The notes: a model not told the origin generated them from the sequence alone. Numbered from the stretch's first letter, positions 35,209-44,306 are shown. The stretch: DNA of 64,000 bases from Aeromicrobium sp. CnD17-E (GCF_024124745.1 NZ_JAMXRU010000004.1:1-64000); one strand, 5' to 3'. Numbers and translations: made by a program.

Positions 35209-36170
35209 CCACCCCCTCCGGCGTCCTGGTGATCGGCAGCATCACGGCCGACGTCACGACCTTCTCCCGACGTCTGCCCCGCCCGGGCGAGACGATCCTG
35301 GGCGACGACCTCACCCTCGTCCTCGGCGGCAAGGGCGCGAATCAAGCGGTCGCGGCCGCGCTCGCGGGTGCTGACACCCAGATGGTCGGCTGCGTCGGCA
35401 CCGACGCCTTCGCCGAGCTCACCCGCGGCGGGCTGGCCTCGTACGGCGTCGACGTGACCTCCGTGCGGACGGTCGACGGCCCCACCGGCGTGGCCCACAT
35501 CCGCGTGGACGCCTCGGGCGAGAACGACATCGTCATGGTCCCGCTCGCCAACGACCACCTCGGGCACGCCGACGTCGACGCCGGCGTGGCCGGCGCAGCG
35601 GGCCGCGCGTCCGTGCTGCTCACGCAGCTCGAGACCCCCGTGGACGTCATGGTCCGGGCGACCCGCGCAGCGCGTGCCGCCGGCATGGTCGCGATCCTCG
35701 ACCCAGCACCCGCGGCACCCCTCGACGACGCCGTCTGGGCCGAGCTCGACGTCGTCACCCCCAACGAGACCGAGGCCACGACCCTCACCGGCATCCCGGT
35801 GGTCGACGTCGCCTCCGCCGAGCAGGCCGGGCGCTGGTTCGTCGAGCGCGGTGTCGCCCACGCGGTCGTCACCCTGGCCGCCAAGGGTGTCGTGGTCGTC
35901 GACGCCGACGGCGCCCGGCACTTCGCAGCCTCCGCCGTCGAGGCCGTCGACACGACCGCGGCGGGCGACGCGTTCGCCGGCTACCTCGGCGCGGGCCTCG
36001 CGTCGGGACTCACCCTCGACGCCGCCCTCCCCCGGGCCATGGCCGCCGGCGCGCTGGCCGTCACCCGACGGGGCGCGTCGCCGAGCCTGCCCGCGGGCGC
36101 CGACGTCGACGCCTTCCTCGCCGTCCGGGCTGCCGGAACCTCCACCCCCACCGCCACCACCGGGAGCTGA
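35205..36170 (+). CDS. rbsK: Ribokinase (PfkB family)
   Basis: A 321-residue sugar kinase. PfkB signatures are GGKGANQAVAAALAG near residue 44 and the anion-hole/catalytic region AVDTTAAGDAFAGYLGAGL near the C-terminus. NPNE-like TPNETEA is present. It phosphorylates ribose at O5. Because deoC and aldehyde dehydrogenase genes follow in the same cluster, deoxyribokinase activity is also possible. The ATG overlaps the lacI stop (ATGA). Confidence 0.93.
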   Translation: MTTPSGVLVIGSITADVTTFSRRLPRPGETILGDDLTLVLGGKGANQAVAAALAGADTQMVGCVGTDAFAELTRGGLASYGVDVTSVRTVDGPTGVAHIRVDASGENDIVMVPLANDHLGHADVDAGVAGAAGRASVLLTQLETPVDVMVRATRAARAAGMVAILDPAPAAPLDDAVWAELDVVTPNETEATTLTGIPVVDVASAEQAGRWFVERGVAHAVVTLAAKGVVVVDADGARHFAASAVEAVDTTAAGDAFAGYLGAGLASGLTLDAALPRAMAAGALAVTRRGASPSLPAGADVDAFLAVRAAGTSTPTATTGS

Positions 36171-36177
36171 ACCACCC

Positions 36178-36582
36178 ATGCGCAAGAACACCGCCACCCT
36201 GAACGGCCAGCTGTCGCGGGTCGTCTCCGAGACCGGGCACACCGACCTCGTCGTCGTCACCGACGCCGGCCTGCCGATCCCGCTCGGCGTCGAGCGCGTC
36301 GACCTCGCGGTCCGCCCGGGCCTGCCGTCGTTCCTCGACGTGCTCGACACCGTGCTCGACGAGCTGGTCGTCGAGGGCGCCACCATCTCCGAGGAGATCC
36401 GGACGCACTCCCCCGACATGCTCGCCGCCCTGGAGGGGCGCTTCGCCGCGCTCGACGTGCCGATCACGCTCGTCCCGCACGTGGAGCTGAAGGCGCTCAG
36501 CCACGGCGCGCGGGCGGCCGTGCGCTCCGGTGAGTTCACCCCGTACGCGAACGTCGTGCTGCACGCCGGCGTGGCGTACTGA
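36178..36582 (+). CDS. rbsD: D-ribose pyranase
   Basis: A 134-residue protein starting MRKNTATLNGQLSRVVSETGHTD. The conserved His of ETGHTDLVVVTDAGLPIP and the C-terminal EFTPYANVVLHAGV are the family's catalytic and sugar-binding parts. It interconverts pyranose and furanose forms of ribose, supplying the furanose to ribokinase. The gene lies 7 bp after rbsK and 7 bp before rbsA. Confidence 0.95.
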   Translation: MRKNTATLNGQLSRVVSETGHTDLVVVTDAGLPIPLGVERVDLAVRPGLPSFLDVLDTVLDELVVEGATISEEIRTHSPDMLAALEGRFAALDVPITLVPHVELKALSHGARAAVRSGEFTPYANVVLHAGVAY

Positions 36583-36589
36583 GGCCGCC

Positions 36590-38080
36590 ATGCGCATCGA
36601 GCTGCACGACATCCACAAGAGCTTCGGCGAGACCGAGGTGCTGCGCGGCATCGACCTGACGGTCGAGGGCGGCGAGGTCCTCGCGCTCGTCGGCGAGAAC
36701 GGCGCGGGCAAGTCGACGCTGACCCGCATCGTCTCCGGCGCGTACCGCCCCGACGCCGGCAGCATCGTGGTCGACGGCCAGGACGTCGCCTTCACCGGCC
36801 CGCAGGACGCGATGAGCCACGGCATCCAGGTGATCTACCAGGAGTTCAGGCAGAACATCTTCCCGAACCTGACCGTCGCCGAGAACCTCTTCACGCTCGA
36901 CGAGCAGGCCGAGTTCGGCCGCGTCCTCGTCAGCAAGCGCCGCATGCGCGCCAAGGCCCGTGAGCTGCTCGACCTGATCGGGCTCGACGTCGATCCCGCC
37001 ACCCCTGTCCACCGGCTCTCGGTCGCGCAGATGCAGATGCTCGAGATGGCCAAGACCGCCGGGCACGACGCGCGGCTGCTCATCCTCGACGAGCCCACCG
37101 CGGCGCTCGACGAGCAGGAGTCCGAGCGGCTGTTCGAGCAGATCGAGCGGCTGCGGGCCTCCGGCGTCGCGATCGTCTACATCAGCCACCGGCTGGAGGA
37201 GGTCTTCCGGCTCTCCCAGCGCGTGGTCGTGCTGCGCAACGGCTCGGTCGCGCTCGAGCGCCCCACCGCCGAGCTCGACGAGCGCGAGGTGGTGACGGCC
37301 ATGGTCGGACGCACCATCGAGGACTTCTACCCCAAGGAGACCCACACCCGCGATGACGTCGTCCTCTCGGTGCGCGGTCTGGCCGGACCGGACTTCGCCG
37401 ACGTCTCGTTCGACGTCCGCGCCGGCGAGGTGGTCGGCATCGGCGGCGTGTTCGGCTGCGGCAAGGGCAGCGTCCTGCGCGCCCTGTTCGGGCTGGTGCC
37501 GACCACGGCGGCCTCGGTGGCCGTCGACGGCACGACGTACCGCCCCTCGGTACCGCAGGCGGCCATCGACGCCGGGATCGGCTACGTGCCGCCGGACCGG
37601 CAGGCCGAAGGGCTCTGCCTGCAGCAGTCGGTCTCGGACAACATCTCGATGGCCAGCCTCTCGCGCTACAGCTCGGGACCGTACGTGCACCGTGGGCGGG
37701 AGCGGGCCGAGACGTCACGGATCATCGACCAGCTCGCGATCCGCACGGCGTCGCCGTCCGCACCCGTCGGCAGCCTGTCCGGCGGCAACCAGCAGAAGGC
37801 GCTCTTCGGCGGCTGGGTCCTGACCCGCCCCAAGGTGCTGATGATGGAGGAGCCGACCCGCGGCGTCGACGTCGGCGCCAAGGCCGAGATCTACCGGATC
37901 ATCAACGAGCAGGCCGCCGCGGGCGTCGCCGTCGTGATCGTCTCCTCCGACCTCCCCGAGCTGGTCGCCATGTCCGACCGGCTCCTGGTGATGCGCCAGG
38001 GCCACGTCGTGGCCGAGCTCACCGACGACGACCTCACCGAGCAGAAGCTGCTCGAGCACGCATTGGAGAGTGCCGCATGA
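36590..38080 (+). CDS. rbsA: Ribose ABC transporter, double ATPase subunit
   Basis: A 496-residue protein with two ATPase halves. The first has Walker A GENGAGKST, signature LSVAQMQM and Walker B LLILDEPTAALD. The second has a degenerate Walker A (GVFGCGKGS), LSGGNQQKA and VLMMEEPTRGVD. A weakened second site is usual in sugar transporters of this type. It powers import through RbsC. The stop overlaps the rbsC ATG. Confidence 0.94.
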   Translation: MRIELHDIHKSFGETEVLRGIDLTVEGGEVLALVGENGAGKSTLTRIVSGAYRPDAGSIVVDGQDVAFTGPQDAMSHGIQVIYQEFRQNIFPNLTVAENLFTLDEQAEFGRVLVSKRRMRAKARELLDLIGLDVDPATPVHRLSVAQMQMLEMAKTAGHDARLLILDEPTAALDEQESERLFEQIERLRASGVAIVYISHRLEEVFRLSQRVVVLRNGSVALERPTAELDEREVVTAMVGRTIEDFYPKETHTRDDVVLSVRGLAGPDFADVSFDVRAGEVVGIGGVFGCGKGSVLRALFGLVPTTAASVAVDGTTYRPSVPQAAIDAGIGYVPPDRQAEGLCLQQSVSDNISMASLSRYSSGPYVHRGRERAETSRIIDQLAIRTASPSAPVGSLSGGNQQKALFGGWVLTRPKVLMMEEPTRGVDVGAKAEIYRIINEQAAAGVAVVIVSSDLPELVAMSDRLLVMRQGHVVAELTDDDLTEQKLLEHALESAA

Positions 38081-39108
38081 AGCCGATCATCACCGGCCTG
38101 ACGTCCCTGAACCGTGAGCTTCGAGCGGTGTGGATGCTGCTCTTCGTCGGCCTCGTGCTGTTCATCGCGACGCCGCTGTTCCTCACCGGGGACAACCTGC
38201 TGAACGTCCTGCTGGCCGCGTCGGTCACGGCGCTCCTGGCGGCCGGGCAGACCTACGTCATCATCCTCGCCGAGATCGACCTGTCGGTCGGCGCGATCCT
38301 GGGCATCTCGGGCATCGTCACCGCCTTCACCCTGCAGGACCAGCCGCTCGTGGTCGGCCTGCTGGCGGGGTGGGGCGTCGGCGCGCTCGCCGGACTCGTC
38401 AACGGCCTGCTGGTGACGAAGCTGCGCATGCCGTCGTTCATCGCGACCCTGGCGATGATGTCGGTGCTCTCCGGCCTGACGCTGCAGCTGAGCCAGGGCA
38501 ACCCGGTCTCGATCGAGGACGACACGTTCCTGGCGATCGGTCAGGCGAGCCCGCTGGGCGTGCCGAACCCGGTGTGGATCATGCTCGCGGCGTTCATCGT
38601 CTTCGGGCTCGTCCTGGCCCGGTCGCGCTACGGCCGCCACGTGTACGCCGTCGGCGACAACGAGGACGCCGCCCGCCTCGCCGGCATCGAGGTCCACCGC
38701 GTGAAGATCCTCGCGTTCGTCATCAGCGGACTGCTCGCCTCGACCGCCGGGTTCATCCTGGCCGCGCGTCTCGGCACCGCCCAGCCCACAGCCGGCACCG
38801 GGCTGGAGCTCGCCGCCATCGCCGCGGTCATCATCGGTGGCACCAGCCTCGCGGGCGGTCGCGGCGCCCTCGCCGGCACCCTCATCGGCGCGCTGCTGCT
38901 CGGCGTGATCGACAACGGCCTCAACCTGCTCGACGTCTCCCCGTTCCTGCAGGGCGTCGTCAAGGGTCTCGTGATCCTCGTGGCGATCTTCCTGGATCGC
39001 AACTCCGATCGTGTCCGGGCGCTGACGCGCCTGGTCCGTCCTCGACGGCCTGGCTCGGGCGCCGACGCGGACACCGCCTCACCCACCACCACTGGAGGAA
39101 CCCCGTGA
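38077..39108 (+). CDS. rbsC: Ribose ABC transporter permease
   Basis: A 343-residue permease with about ten helices. Family motifs include GQTYVIILAEIDLSVGAILGISG, LPSFI-like MPSFIATLAMM, and GRHVYAVGDNEDAARLAGIEVHRVK, the loop that contacts the ATPase. It ends in a charged tail. The GTG start of rbsB overlaps its stop. Confidence 0.94.
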   Translation: MKPIITGLTSLNRELRAVWMLLFVGLVLFIATPLFLTGDNLLNVLLAASVTALLAAGQTYVIILAEIDLSVGAILGISGIVTAFTLQDQPLVVGLLAGWGVGALAGLVNGLLVTKLRMPSFIATLAMMSVLSGLTLQLSQGNPVSIEDDTFLAIGQASPLGVPNPVWIMLAAFIVFGLVLARSRYGRHVYAVGDNEDAARLAGIEVHRVKILAFVISGLLASTAGFILAARLGTAQPTAGTGLELAAIAAVIIGGTSLAGGRGALAGTLIGALLLGVIDNGLNLLDVSPFLQGVVKGLVILVAIFLDRNSDRVRALTRLVRPRRPGSGADADTASPTTTGGTP

Positions 39109-40091
39109 ACACCTGGAAGAAGACGGCCGCCCTCACCGCGGCCCTGGCGATGACCACGACGCTCGGCGCCTGCGGACGCGGCGGCGACGCCGGCGGCGAG
39201 AAGGACGTCAAGGCCACCCTCGTCATCAGCACCCTCAACAACCCGTTCTTCGTCTCCGTCGTCGACGGCGCCAAGGAGGCCGCGCAGGACTCCGGCGTCG
39301 ACCTCGACGTGCAGAACGCGAACAACAGCGACCAGACGGCTCTGAACGCGACGACGACCGCCCTGACCAAGAAGCCCTCGGTCCTCATCATCGACCCCGT
39401 CGGCAGTGAGTCCGGTGGCACGATGACCGAGGCCGCGAACAAGGCCGACGTCCCCGTCGTCGCCTTCGACCGCGCGCCCGACAGCGGCGAGCTGGCCAGC
39501 TTCATCGGCTACGACGCCGTCCAGGCCGGCAAGGAGGCCGCGAAGTCGCTCGCCGAGTCGATCGGCGAGAAGGGCAAGGTCGTCGAGATCCAGGGCATCC
39601 TCGGCACGAACGTCGCCCAGGACCGCAGCAAGGGCTTCAACGAGGGCATCAAGGCCTACCCGGACATCGAGGTCGTCGCCCAGCAGGCCGCCGACTTCGA
39701 CCGCGGCAAGGCGCTCGACGTCATGACCAACGTCCTGCAGGGCAACAGCGACATCGACGGCGTCTACGCCGCGAACGACGAGATGGCGCTCGGCGTCGTC
39801 GCGGCGCTCAAGGCCCGCAACCTCGCGGGCCAGGTCAAGGTCGTCGGCAACGACGGCATCGGCGACGCCCTGAAGGCGATCGAGGCGGGCACGATGTACT
39901 CCACGCACGCCGAGTCGCCGTTCGTGCTCGGCAAGGAGGTGCTCGGCATCAGCTTGAAGGTCGCCGACGGCGAGAAGGTCGAGAAGAACACCGTCCTGCA
40001 GGGCCGACTCGTCACCAAGGACCAGGTGGCAGACTTCTGTGAGTTCCTCACCGACGAGGGCGACACCGACACCTGCAAGGGCATCAGCTGA
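39105..40091 (+). CDS. rbsB: Ribose-binding lipoprotein
   Basis: A 328-residue substrate-binding protein with a lipobox (TTLGACG) near residue 23 that anchors it to the membrane. The type 1 periplasmic-binding fold shows STLNNPFFVSVVDGAKEAA, ILGTNVAQDRSKGFNEGI and VYAANDEMALGVVAAL. These residues match ribose/autoinducer-2 binding proteins. It delivers the sugar to RbsAC. A hairpin follows before deoC. Confidence 0.94.
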   Translation: MNTWKKTAALTAALAMTTTLGACGRGGDAGGEKDVKATLVISTLNNPFFVSVVDGAKEAAQDSGVDLDVQNANNSDQTALNATTTALTKKPSVLIIDPVGSESGGTMTEAANKADVPVVAFDRAPDSGELASFIGYDAVQAGKEAAKSLAESIGEKGKVVEIQGILGTNVAQDRSKGFNEGIKAYPDIEVVAQQAADFDRGKALDVMTNVLQGNSDIDGVYAANDEMALGVVAALKARNLAGQVKVVGNDGIGDALKAIEAGTMYSTHAESPFVLGKEVLGISLKVADGEKVEKNTVLQGRLVTKDQVADFCEFLTDEGDTDTCKGIS

Positions 40092-40103
40092 CCGGCTGAC
40101 CCG

Positions 40104-40145
40104 GGGCGGCGGGTCCGCGTCGGCACCGACGCGGCCTCGCCGCCC
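40104..40145 (+). terminator. Hairpin between rbsB and deoC
   Basis: GGGCGGCG/CGCCGCCC arms enclose an inner CGCGTCGG/CCGACGCG stem. It could stabilise or end the rbs message and allow only partial read-through into deoC. Confidence 0.55.
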
Positions 40146-40205
40146 TGCTGCTCCGGCAGCACCACGACCCACCGTTCCACCCGCTCCACCGTCCGAAGGA
40201 CATCC

Positions 40206-41204
40206 ATGACTCCGTCGTCCCCCGTCGCCGCCCCTGTTGCCGACGCCGCAGCCGACGCTGCCGAGCTGCCTGCCGCCGTGGGCCTCGGCGGCACCGACAA
40301 CGCCTCGCTCCGCGTCTTCCTCGAGGGGCTGCCCGCCGTCGACCCCGTCGGCGTCGAGGCCCGCGCGGCCCAGCTCGCGACCCGCTCGATCAAGAAGGAC
40401 ACCAAGCGTGCCCTCATCGACCTCGCCATCTCGATGGTCGACCTGACGACGCTCGAGGGCGCCGACACCCCCGGCAAGGTGCGCAACCTCTGCCGCAAGG
40501 CCGTGCAGCCCGACCGTGAGGTACCGGGGACGCCCTCGACCGCAGCCGTCTGCGTCTACCCCGACATGGTGGCCGTCGCTGCCGAGGCCGTGGCCGGCAC
40601 GGGCGTCAAGGTCGCGTCGGTGGCCACCGCGTTCCCCGCGGGTCGCTCCTCGCTCGAGGTCAAGCTCGCCGACACGCGCCTCGCCGTCGAGGCCGGGGCC
40701 GACGAGGTCGACATGGTGATCGACCGCGGCGCGTTCCTCGCCGGCGACTACGCCACCGTGTTCGGACAGGTCGAGGCCGTGAAGGCGGCCTGCGGGGACG
40801 CCCGGCTCAAGGTGATCCTCGAGACCGGCGAGCTCGCCACCTACGACCACGTGCGCCGCGCGTCGTGGCTCGCGCTGCTGGCCGGCGGCGACTTCATCAA
40901 GACCTCCACCGGCAAGATCGCGCCGGCCGCCACGCTGCCCGTCACCCACGTGATGCTGCAGGCCGTGCGCGACCTCTTCGACCTCACCGGCGTGCAGCGT
41001 GCGGTGAAGCCCGCCGGCGGCATCCGCACCACGAAGGACGCCATCGCCTACCTCGTCGCCGTGCACGAGGTCGCCGGGCCGCAGTGGCTCGACCCGCACT
41101 GGTTCCGCTTCGGCGCCTCGGGCGTCGTCAACGACCTGCTGCTGCAGCGCCGCACCCAGACCCAGGGCCACTACAGCGGCCCCCGCTACGTCAGCGTCGA
41201 CTGA
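40206..41204 (+). CDS. deoC: Deoxyribose-phosphate aldolase
   Basis: A 332-residue class I aldolase of the longer eukaryote-like type. EVDMVIDRGAFL, LKVILETGELATYD and the Schiff-base lysine in FIKTSTGKIAPAATL are all present, and VKPAGGIRTTKDA carries the second lysine. It splits 2-deoxyribose 5-phosphate into acetaldehyde and glyceraldehyde 3-phosphate. GAAGGA precedes the ATG. Aldehyde dehydrogenase genes follow, fitting removal of the acetaldehyde. Confidence 0.95.
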   Translation: MTPSSPVAAPVADAAADAAELPAAVGLGGTDNASLRVFLEGLPAVDPVGVEARAAQLATRSIKKDTKRALIDLAISMVDLTTLEGADTPGKVRNLCRKAVQPDREVPGTPSTAAVCVYPDMVAVAAEAVAGTGVKVASVATAFPAGRSSLEVKLADTRLAVEAGADEVDMVIDRGAFLAGDYATVFGQVEAVKAACGDARLKVILETGELATYDHVRRASWLALLAGGDFIKTSTGKIAPAATLPVTHVMLQAVRDLFDLTGVQRAVKPAGGIRTTKDAIAYLVAVHEVAGPQWLDPHWFRFGASGVVNDLLLQRRTQTQGHYSGPRYVSVD

Positions 41205-41237
41205 CCCCGTCGACCGACACCACCGAAGGACCCACCC

Positions 41238-42686
41238 ATGGACCTCACCTACGCACCGGCCCTGGAGTCGGCGGCGATCGCCGCGATCAAGCCCCGCTAC
41301 CAGCTGTTCCTCGACGGCGCGTTCGTCGACGGCGGCGGGGACGACCTGACCTCCGTCAACCCCGCGACCGGCGAGACGCTCACGACCGTCAGCACCGCGT
41401 CCGCGGCCGACGTCGACCGTGCGGTCGCCGCAGCCCGCCGCGCCTACGACGGCCCGTGGTCGCGCCTGGGCGGCGCGGAGCGCGGCAAGTACCTGTTCCG
41501 CATCGCCCGCGCGGTCGCGGAGCGCTCCCGCGAGCTGGCCGTCGCCGAGACCCTCGACAACGGCAAGCCGATCCGCGAGACCCGCGACTTCGACGTGCCC
41601 ACCGCGGCGCAGCACTTCTTCCACCACGCCGGCTGGGCCGACAAGCTCGGCCACCTCGGCCTGGGTCCCGCACCGCGCCCGCTCGGCGTGGCCGGACAGG
41701 TCATCCCGTGGAACTTCCCGCTGCTCATGGCCGCCTGGAAGATCGCCCCCGCGCTGGCCGCCGGCAACACCGTCGTGCTCAAGCCCGCGGAGACCACGCC
41801 GGTCACGGCGTTGATCCTCGCCGAGATCCTCGCCGACGCCGACCTGCCGCCCGGCGTCGTCAACATCCTCCCCGGGGCCGGCGACGTCGGCTCCGCGATC
41901 GTCAACCACGCGGGCGTCGACAAGGTCGCGTTCACCGGCTCCACGCCCGTGGGCAAGCGGATCCAGTCCGAGCTCGCCGGCACCGGCAAGAAGCTGACCC
42001 TCGAGCTCGGCGGCAAGGGCGCGAACATCGTGTTCGCCGATGCGGCGATCGACCAGGCCGTCGAGGGCATCGTGTCGGGCATCTTCTTCAACCAGGGCCA
42101 GGTGTGCTGCGCCGGCTCCCGCCTGCTCGTGCAGGAGTCGATCGCCGAGGAGTTCCTCGAGAGGCTGAAGCGGCGCGTAGAGACGCTGCGCGTCGGCGAG
42201 CCGCTCGACAAGAACACCGACGTCGGCGCCGTGAACTCCCAGATGCAGTACGACAAGATCACGGGGCTCGTCGAGGTCGGGGCCGAGGAGGGAGCCGGCG
42301 TCTGGACGAGCAGCTGCACCCTGCCGGACCGCGGCTGGTTCGTCGCCCCCACGCTCTTCACCGACGCCACCGCCTCGATGCGGGTGGCCCGCGAGGAGAT
42401 CTTCGGCCCGGTGCTCACCACCCTGACCTTCCGGACGCCCGAAGAGGCGCTCGCGAAGGCCAACAACACGCCCTACGGCCTGTCGGCGGGCGTCTGGACC
42501 GAGAAGGGCTCGCGCGCCATGGGCATGGCCGCAGGCCTGAAGGCCGGCGTCGTCTGGGACAACACGTTCAACAAGTTCGACCCGACCGCCTCCTTCGGCG
42601 GCTACGGCGAGTCCGGCTTCGGCCGCGAGGGCGGGACGGCCGGCATGGCCGCCTACCTCGACACCGACGACGAGGGAGCACTCTGA
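41238..42686 (+). CDS. Aldehyde dehydrogenase
   Basis: A 482-residue NAD(P)-dependent enzyme. VIPWNFPLLMAAWKIAPALAAGNTVVLKPAE binds the cofactor, LELGGKGANIVF holds the general-base Glu, and FFNQGQVCCAGSRLLV holds the catalytic Cys. The C-terminal FGGYGESGFGREGG is standard. Following deoC, its likely task is oxidation of acetaldehyde to acetate. The ribosome binding site GAAGGA matches the one before deoC. Its stop overlaps the next ATG. Confidence 0.93.
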   Translation: MDLTYAPALESAAIAAIKPRYQLFLDGAFVDGGGDDLTSVNPATGETLTTVSTASAADVDRAVAAARRAYDGPWSRLGGAERGKYLFRIARAVAERSRELAVAETLDNGKPIRETRDFDVPTAAQHFFHHAGWADKLGHLGLGPAPRPLGVAGQVIPWNFPLLMAAWKIAPALAAGNTVVLKPAETTPVTALILAEILADADLPPGVVNILPGAGDVGSAIVNHAGVDKVAFTGSTPVGKRIQSELAGTGKKLTLELGGKGANIVFADAAIDQAVEGIVSGIFFNQGQVCCAGSRLLVQESIAEEFLERLKRRVETLRVGEPLDKNTDVGAVNSQMQYDKITGLVEVGAEEGAGVWTSSCTLPDRGWFVAPTLFTDATASMRVAREEIFGPVLTTLTFRTPEEALAKANNTPYGLSAGVWTEKGSRAMGMAAGLKAGVVWDNTFNKFDPTASFGGYGESGFGREGGTAGMAAYLDTDDEGAL

Positions 42687-43573
42687 TGGCACGTCTGACG
42701 GTCGCGAAGACCTACAAGCTCTACCTCGGCGGCGCCTTCCCGCGCTCGGAGTCCGGTCGTACCTACCAGGTGCACGACACGAAGGGTTCGCTCATGGCCA
42801 ACGCCGCGCTCGCCTCCCGCAAGGACGCCCGCAACGCCGTCGTCGCCGCCCGGTCGGGTCTGGCGACGTGGGCCGGGGCGACCCCCTACAACCGTGGGCA
42901 GGTGCTGTACCGCGTGGCCGAGATGCTCGAGGCCCGGCGGGCCGACGTCGTCGAGCTCGTCGTGCAGAGCCGTGGCGTGAAGGTCGCCGAGGCGCGCGCC
43001 GAGGTCGATGCCGCGGTCGATCGGGTCGTGCACTACGCGGGCTGGACCGACAAGCTCTCGGCCGTCTTCGGCGGCGCGAACGCGGTGTCGGGCCCCTACT
43101 TCAGCTACTCCGCCCCGGAGCCGACGGGCGTCGTCGCGGTGGCCGCGTCGTCGGCGTCGCCCCTGCTGCCCCTGGTGAGCGCCGTGCTGCCGGTGCTGGC
43201 CGGTGGCAACACGGCGGTCGTCGTCGCGTCGCAGGCCGACCCGACGGTCGCGGTGACGTTCGCGGAGGTGCTGGCGACGAGCGACGTGCCCGCGGGCGTC
43301 GTCAACCTGCTCACCGGCGACCAGGCCGAGATCATGCCGTGGCTCGCCAGCCACGGCGACGTCAACGGCCTCGACCTCACCGGCGTCCCCGCCGACCAGC
43401 GCGTCGCCCTGGAGCGCGCGGCCGCCGACACGGTGAAGCGTGTCCACTCCCCCCGCCGCGAGCCCGACTTCACCGCCGCCCCCGGCACCGCCCGCCTCCG
43501 CGCCTTCCTCGAGACCAAGACCGTCTGGCACCCCGTCGGCGGAATCTCCCTCGCCAGCGGCTCCGCCTACTGA
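42686..43573 (+). CDS. Truncated aldehyde dehydrogenase-like protein without catalytic Cys
   Basis: A 295-residue protein that aligns by eye with the N-terminal cofactor domain of aldehyde dehydrogenases (YKLYLGGAFPRSESGRTYQV, TPYNRGQVLYRVAEMLEARR, SASPLLPLVSAVLPVLAGGNTAVVVAS). It then skips the catalytic domain: no Cys occurs at all, and no LELGGK is seen. It ends WHPVGGISLASGSAY, a tail of its own. Strong coding bias and the ATGA overlap with the full enzyme suggest a functional partner and not decay. It may be a non-catalytic subunit. Confidence 0.8.
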   Translation: MARLTVAKTYKLYLGGAFPRSESGRTYQVHDTKGSLMANAALASRKDARNAVVAARSGLATWAGATPYNRGQVLYRVAEMLEARRADVVELVVQSRGVKVAEARAEVDAAVDRVVHYAGWTDKLSAVFGGANAVSGPYFSYSAPEPTGVVAVAASSASPLLPLVSAVLPVLAGGNTAVVVASQADPTVAVTFAEVLATSDVPAGVVNLLTGDQAEIMPWLASHGDVNGLDLTGVPADQRVALERAAADTVKRVHSPRREPDFTAAPGTARLRAFLETKTVWHPVGGISLASGSAY

Positions 43574-43583
43574 CCGTCCAGCG

Positions 43584-43835
43584 GTTTACCACGGTCCCGT
43601 GGTAAACGTCGTCCTCCCGAGGCAAGGTTGCCTGGGGAGGACGATGTCTGCACCGGGAAGTTCCTGCCGTCCGCGACGCACTGCAGCCTCGACGCGACCG
43701 AGGAGCTCAGACCCCCGGCCGGGCGGCAGTCGCAGTGCCGCCTGAACCACGACCCACACTTCCCAAGGAGAACGTCGTCCTCCCGGGGAAAGTTTTCCTC
43801 GGGAGGACGACGTTCACCACGGTCCCGTGGTAAAC
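43584..43835. repeat. Compound palindromic repeat with 125-nt core
   Basis: Ends are 24-bp palindromes at 43584-43607 and 43812-43835 (GTTTACCACGG-N2-CCGTGGTAAAC form, one mismatch in the second). Inside each lies a hairpin with GTCGTCCTCCC/GGGAGGACGA arms. The core carries weak nested inverted segments (GGGAAGT ... CACTGC ... GCAGTG ... ACTTCCC). It fills the gap between convergent genes and has no ORF of its own. It is related to 23047-23132. Confidence 0.85.
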
Positions 43836-43844
43836 CGCAGATCG

Positions 43845-44306
43845 TCAGGCGCCGGCGGCGATGAGGACGGTGACGGTCTCGGCGACGCAGGCGGGCTTGT
43901 CCTGACCCTTGATCTCGATCTGGTGGCGGAGGGTGACCTGCTGGCCGCGGTCGGTGTCGTGCACGTCGACGACGCTCACGCGGTTGCGGATCTTCGAGCC
44001 GACGGTCACCGGGGTCATGAACCGCACCTTGTTGAGCCCGTAGTTGACCCGTGCCACGTCGCCCGCGAAGGCGTACACCTGGGCGCCGAGGAACGGGAGC
44101 ATCGACAGGGTGAGGTAGCCGTGGGCGATGGTCGCGCCGAAGGGTCCCTCCGCCGCGCGCTCGGGGTCGACGTGGATCCACTGGCGGTCACCGGTCGCGT
44201 CGGCGAAGAGGTCGATCCGCTCCTGGGACACCTGCACCCACTCGCTCACCCCGAGCTCGGTCCCCACCGACTCGGCGACCTCCTGCCGGTCGTTCAGCAC
44301 ACGCAT
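43845..44306 (-). CDS. MaoC-family hot-dog dehydratase
   Basis: A 153-residue single hot-dog protein. The hydratase pair is in DATGDRQWIHVDPERA (Asp and His), followed by GPFGATIAHGYLTLSMLP. It would hydrate enoyl-CoA or a similar thioester. It lies 21 bp downstream of deoA on the same strand, so it may be the last gene of the nucleoside operon, though its chemistry does not obviously belong there. Confidence 0.88.
   Translation of the reverse strand: MRVLNDRQEVAESVGTELGVSEWVQVSQERIDLFADATGDRQWIHVDPERAAEGPFGATIAHGYLTLSMLPFLGAQVYAFAGDVARVNYGLNKVRFMTPVTVGSKIRNRVSVVDVHDTDRGQQVTLRHQIEIKGQDKPACVAETVTVLIAAGA

Noticed and set aside
38628-42692. Very long open frame (over 1300 codons) antisense to rbsC-rbsB-deoC-aldehyde dehydrogenase
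   Set aside because: High GC leaves the complementary frames open. The translation is Arg/Gly/Asp/His-rich without domains, and the opposite strand holds well-recognised genes with proper motifs.
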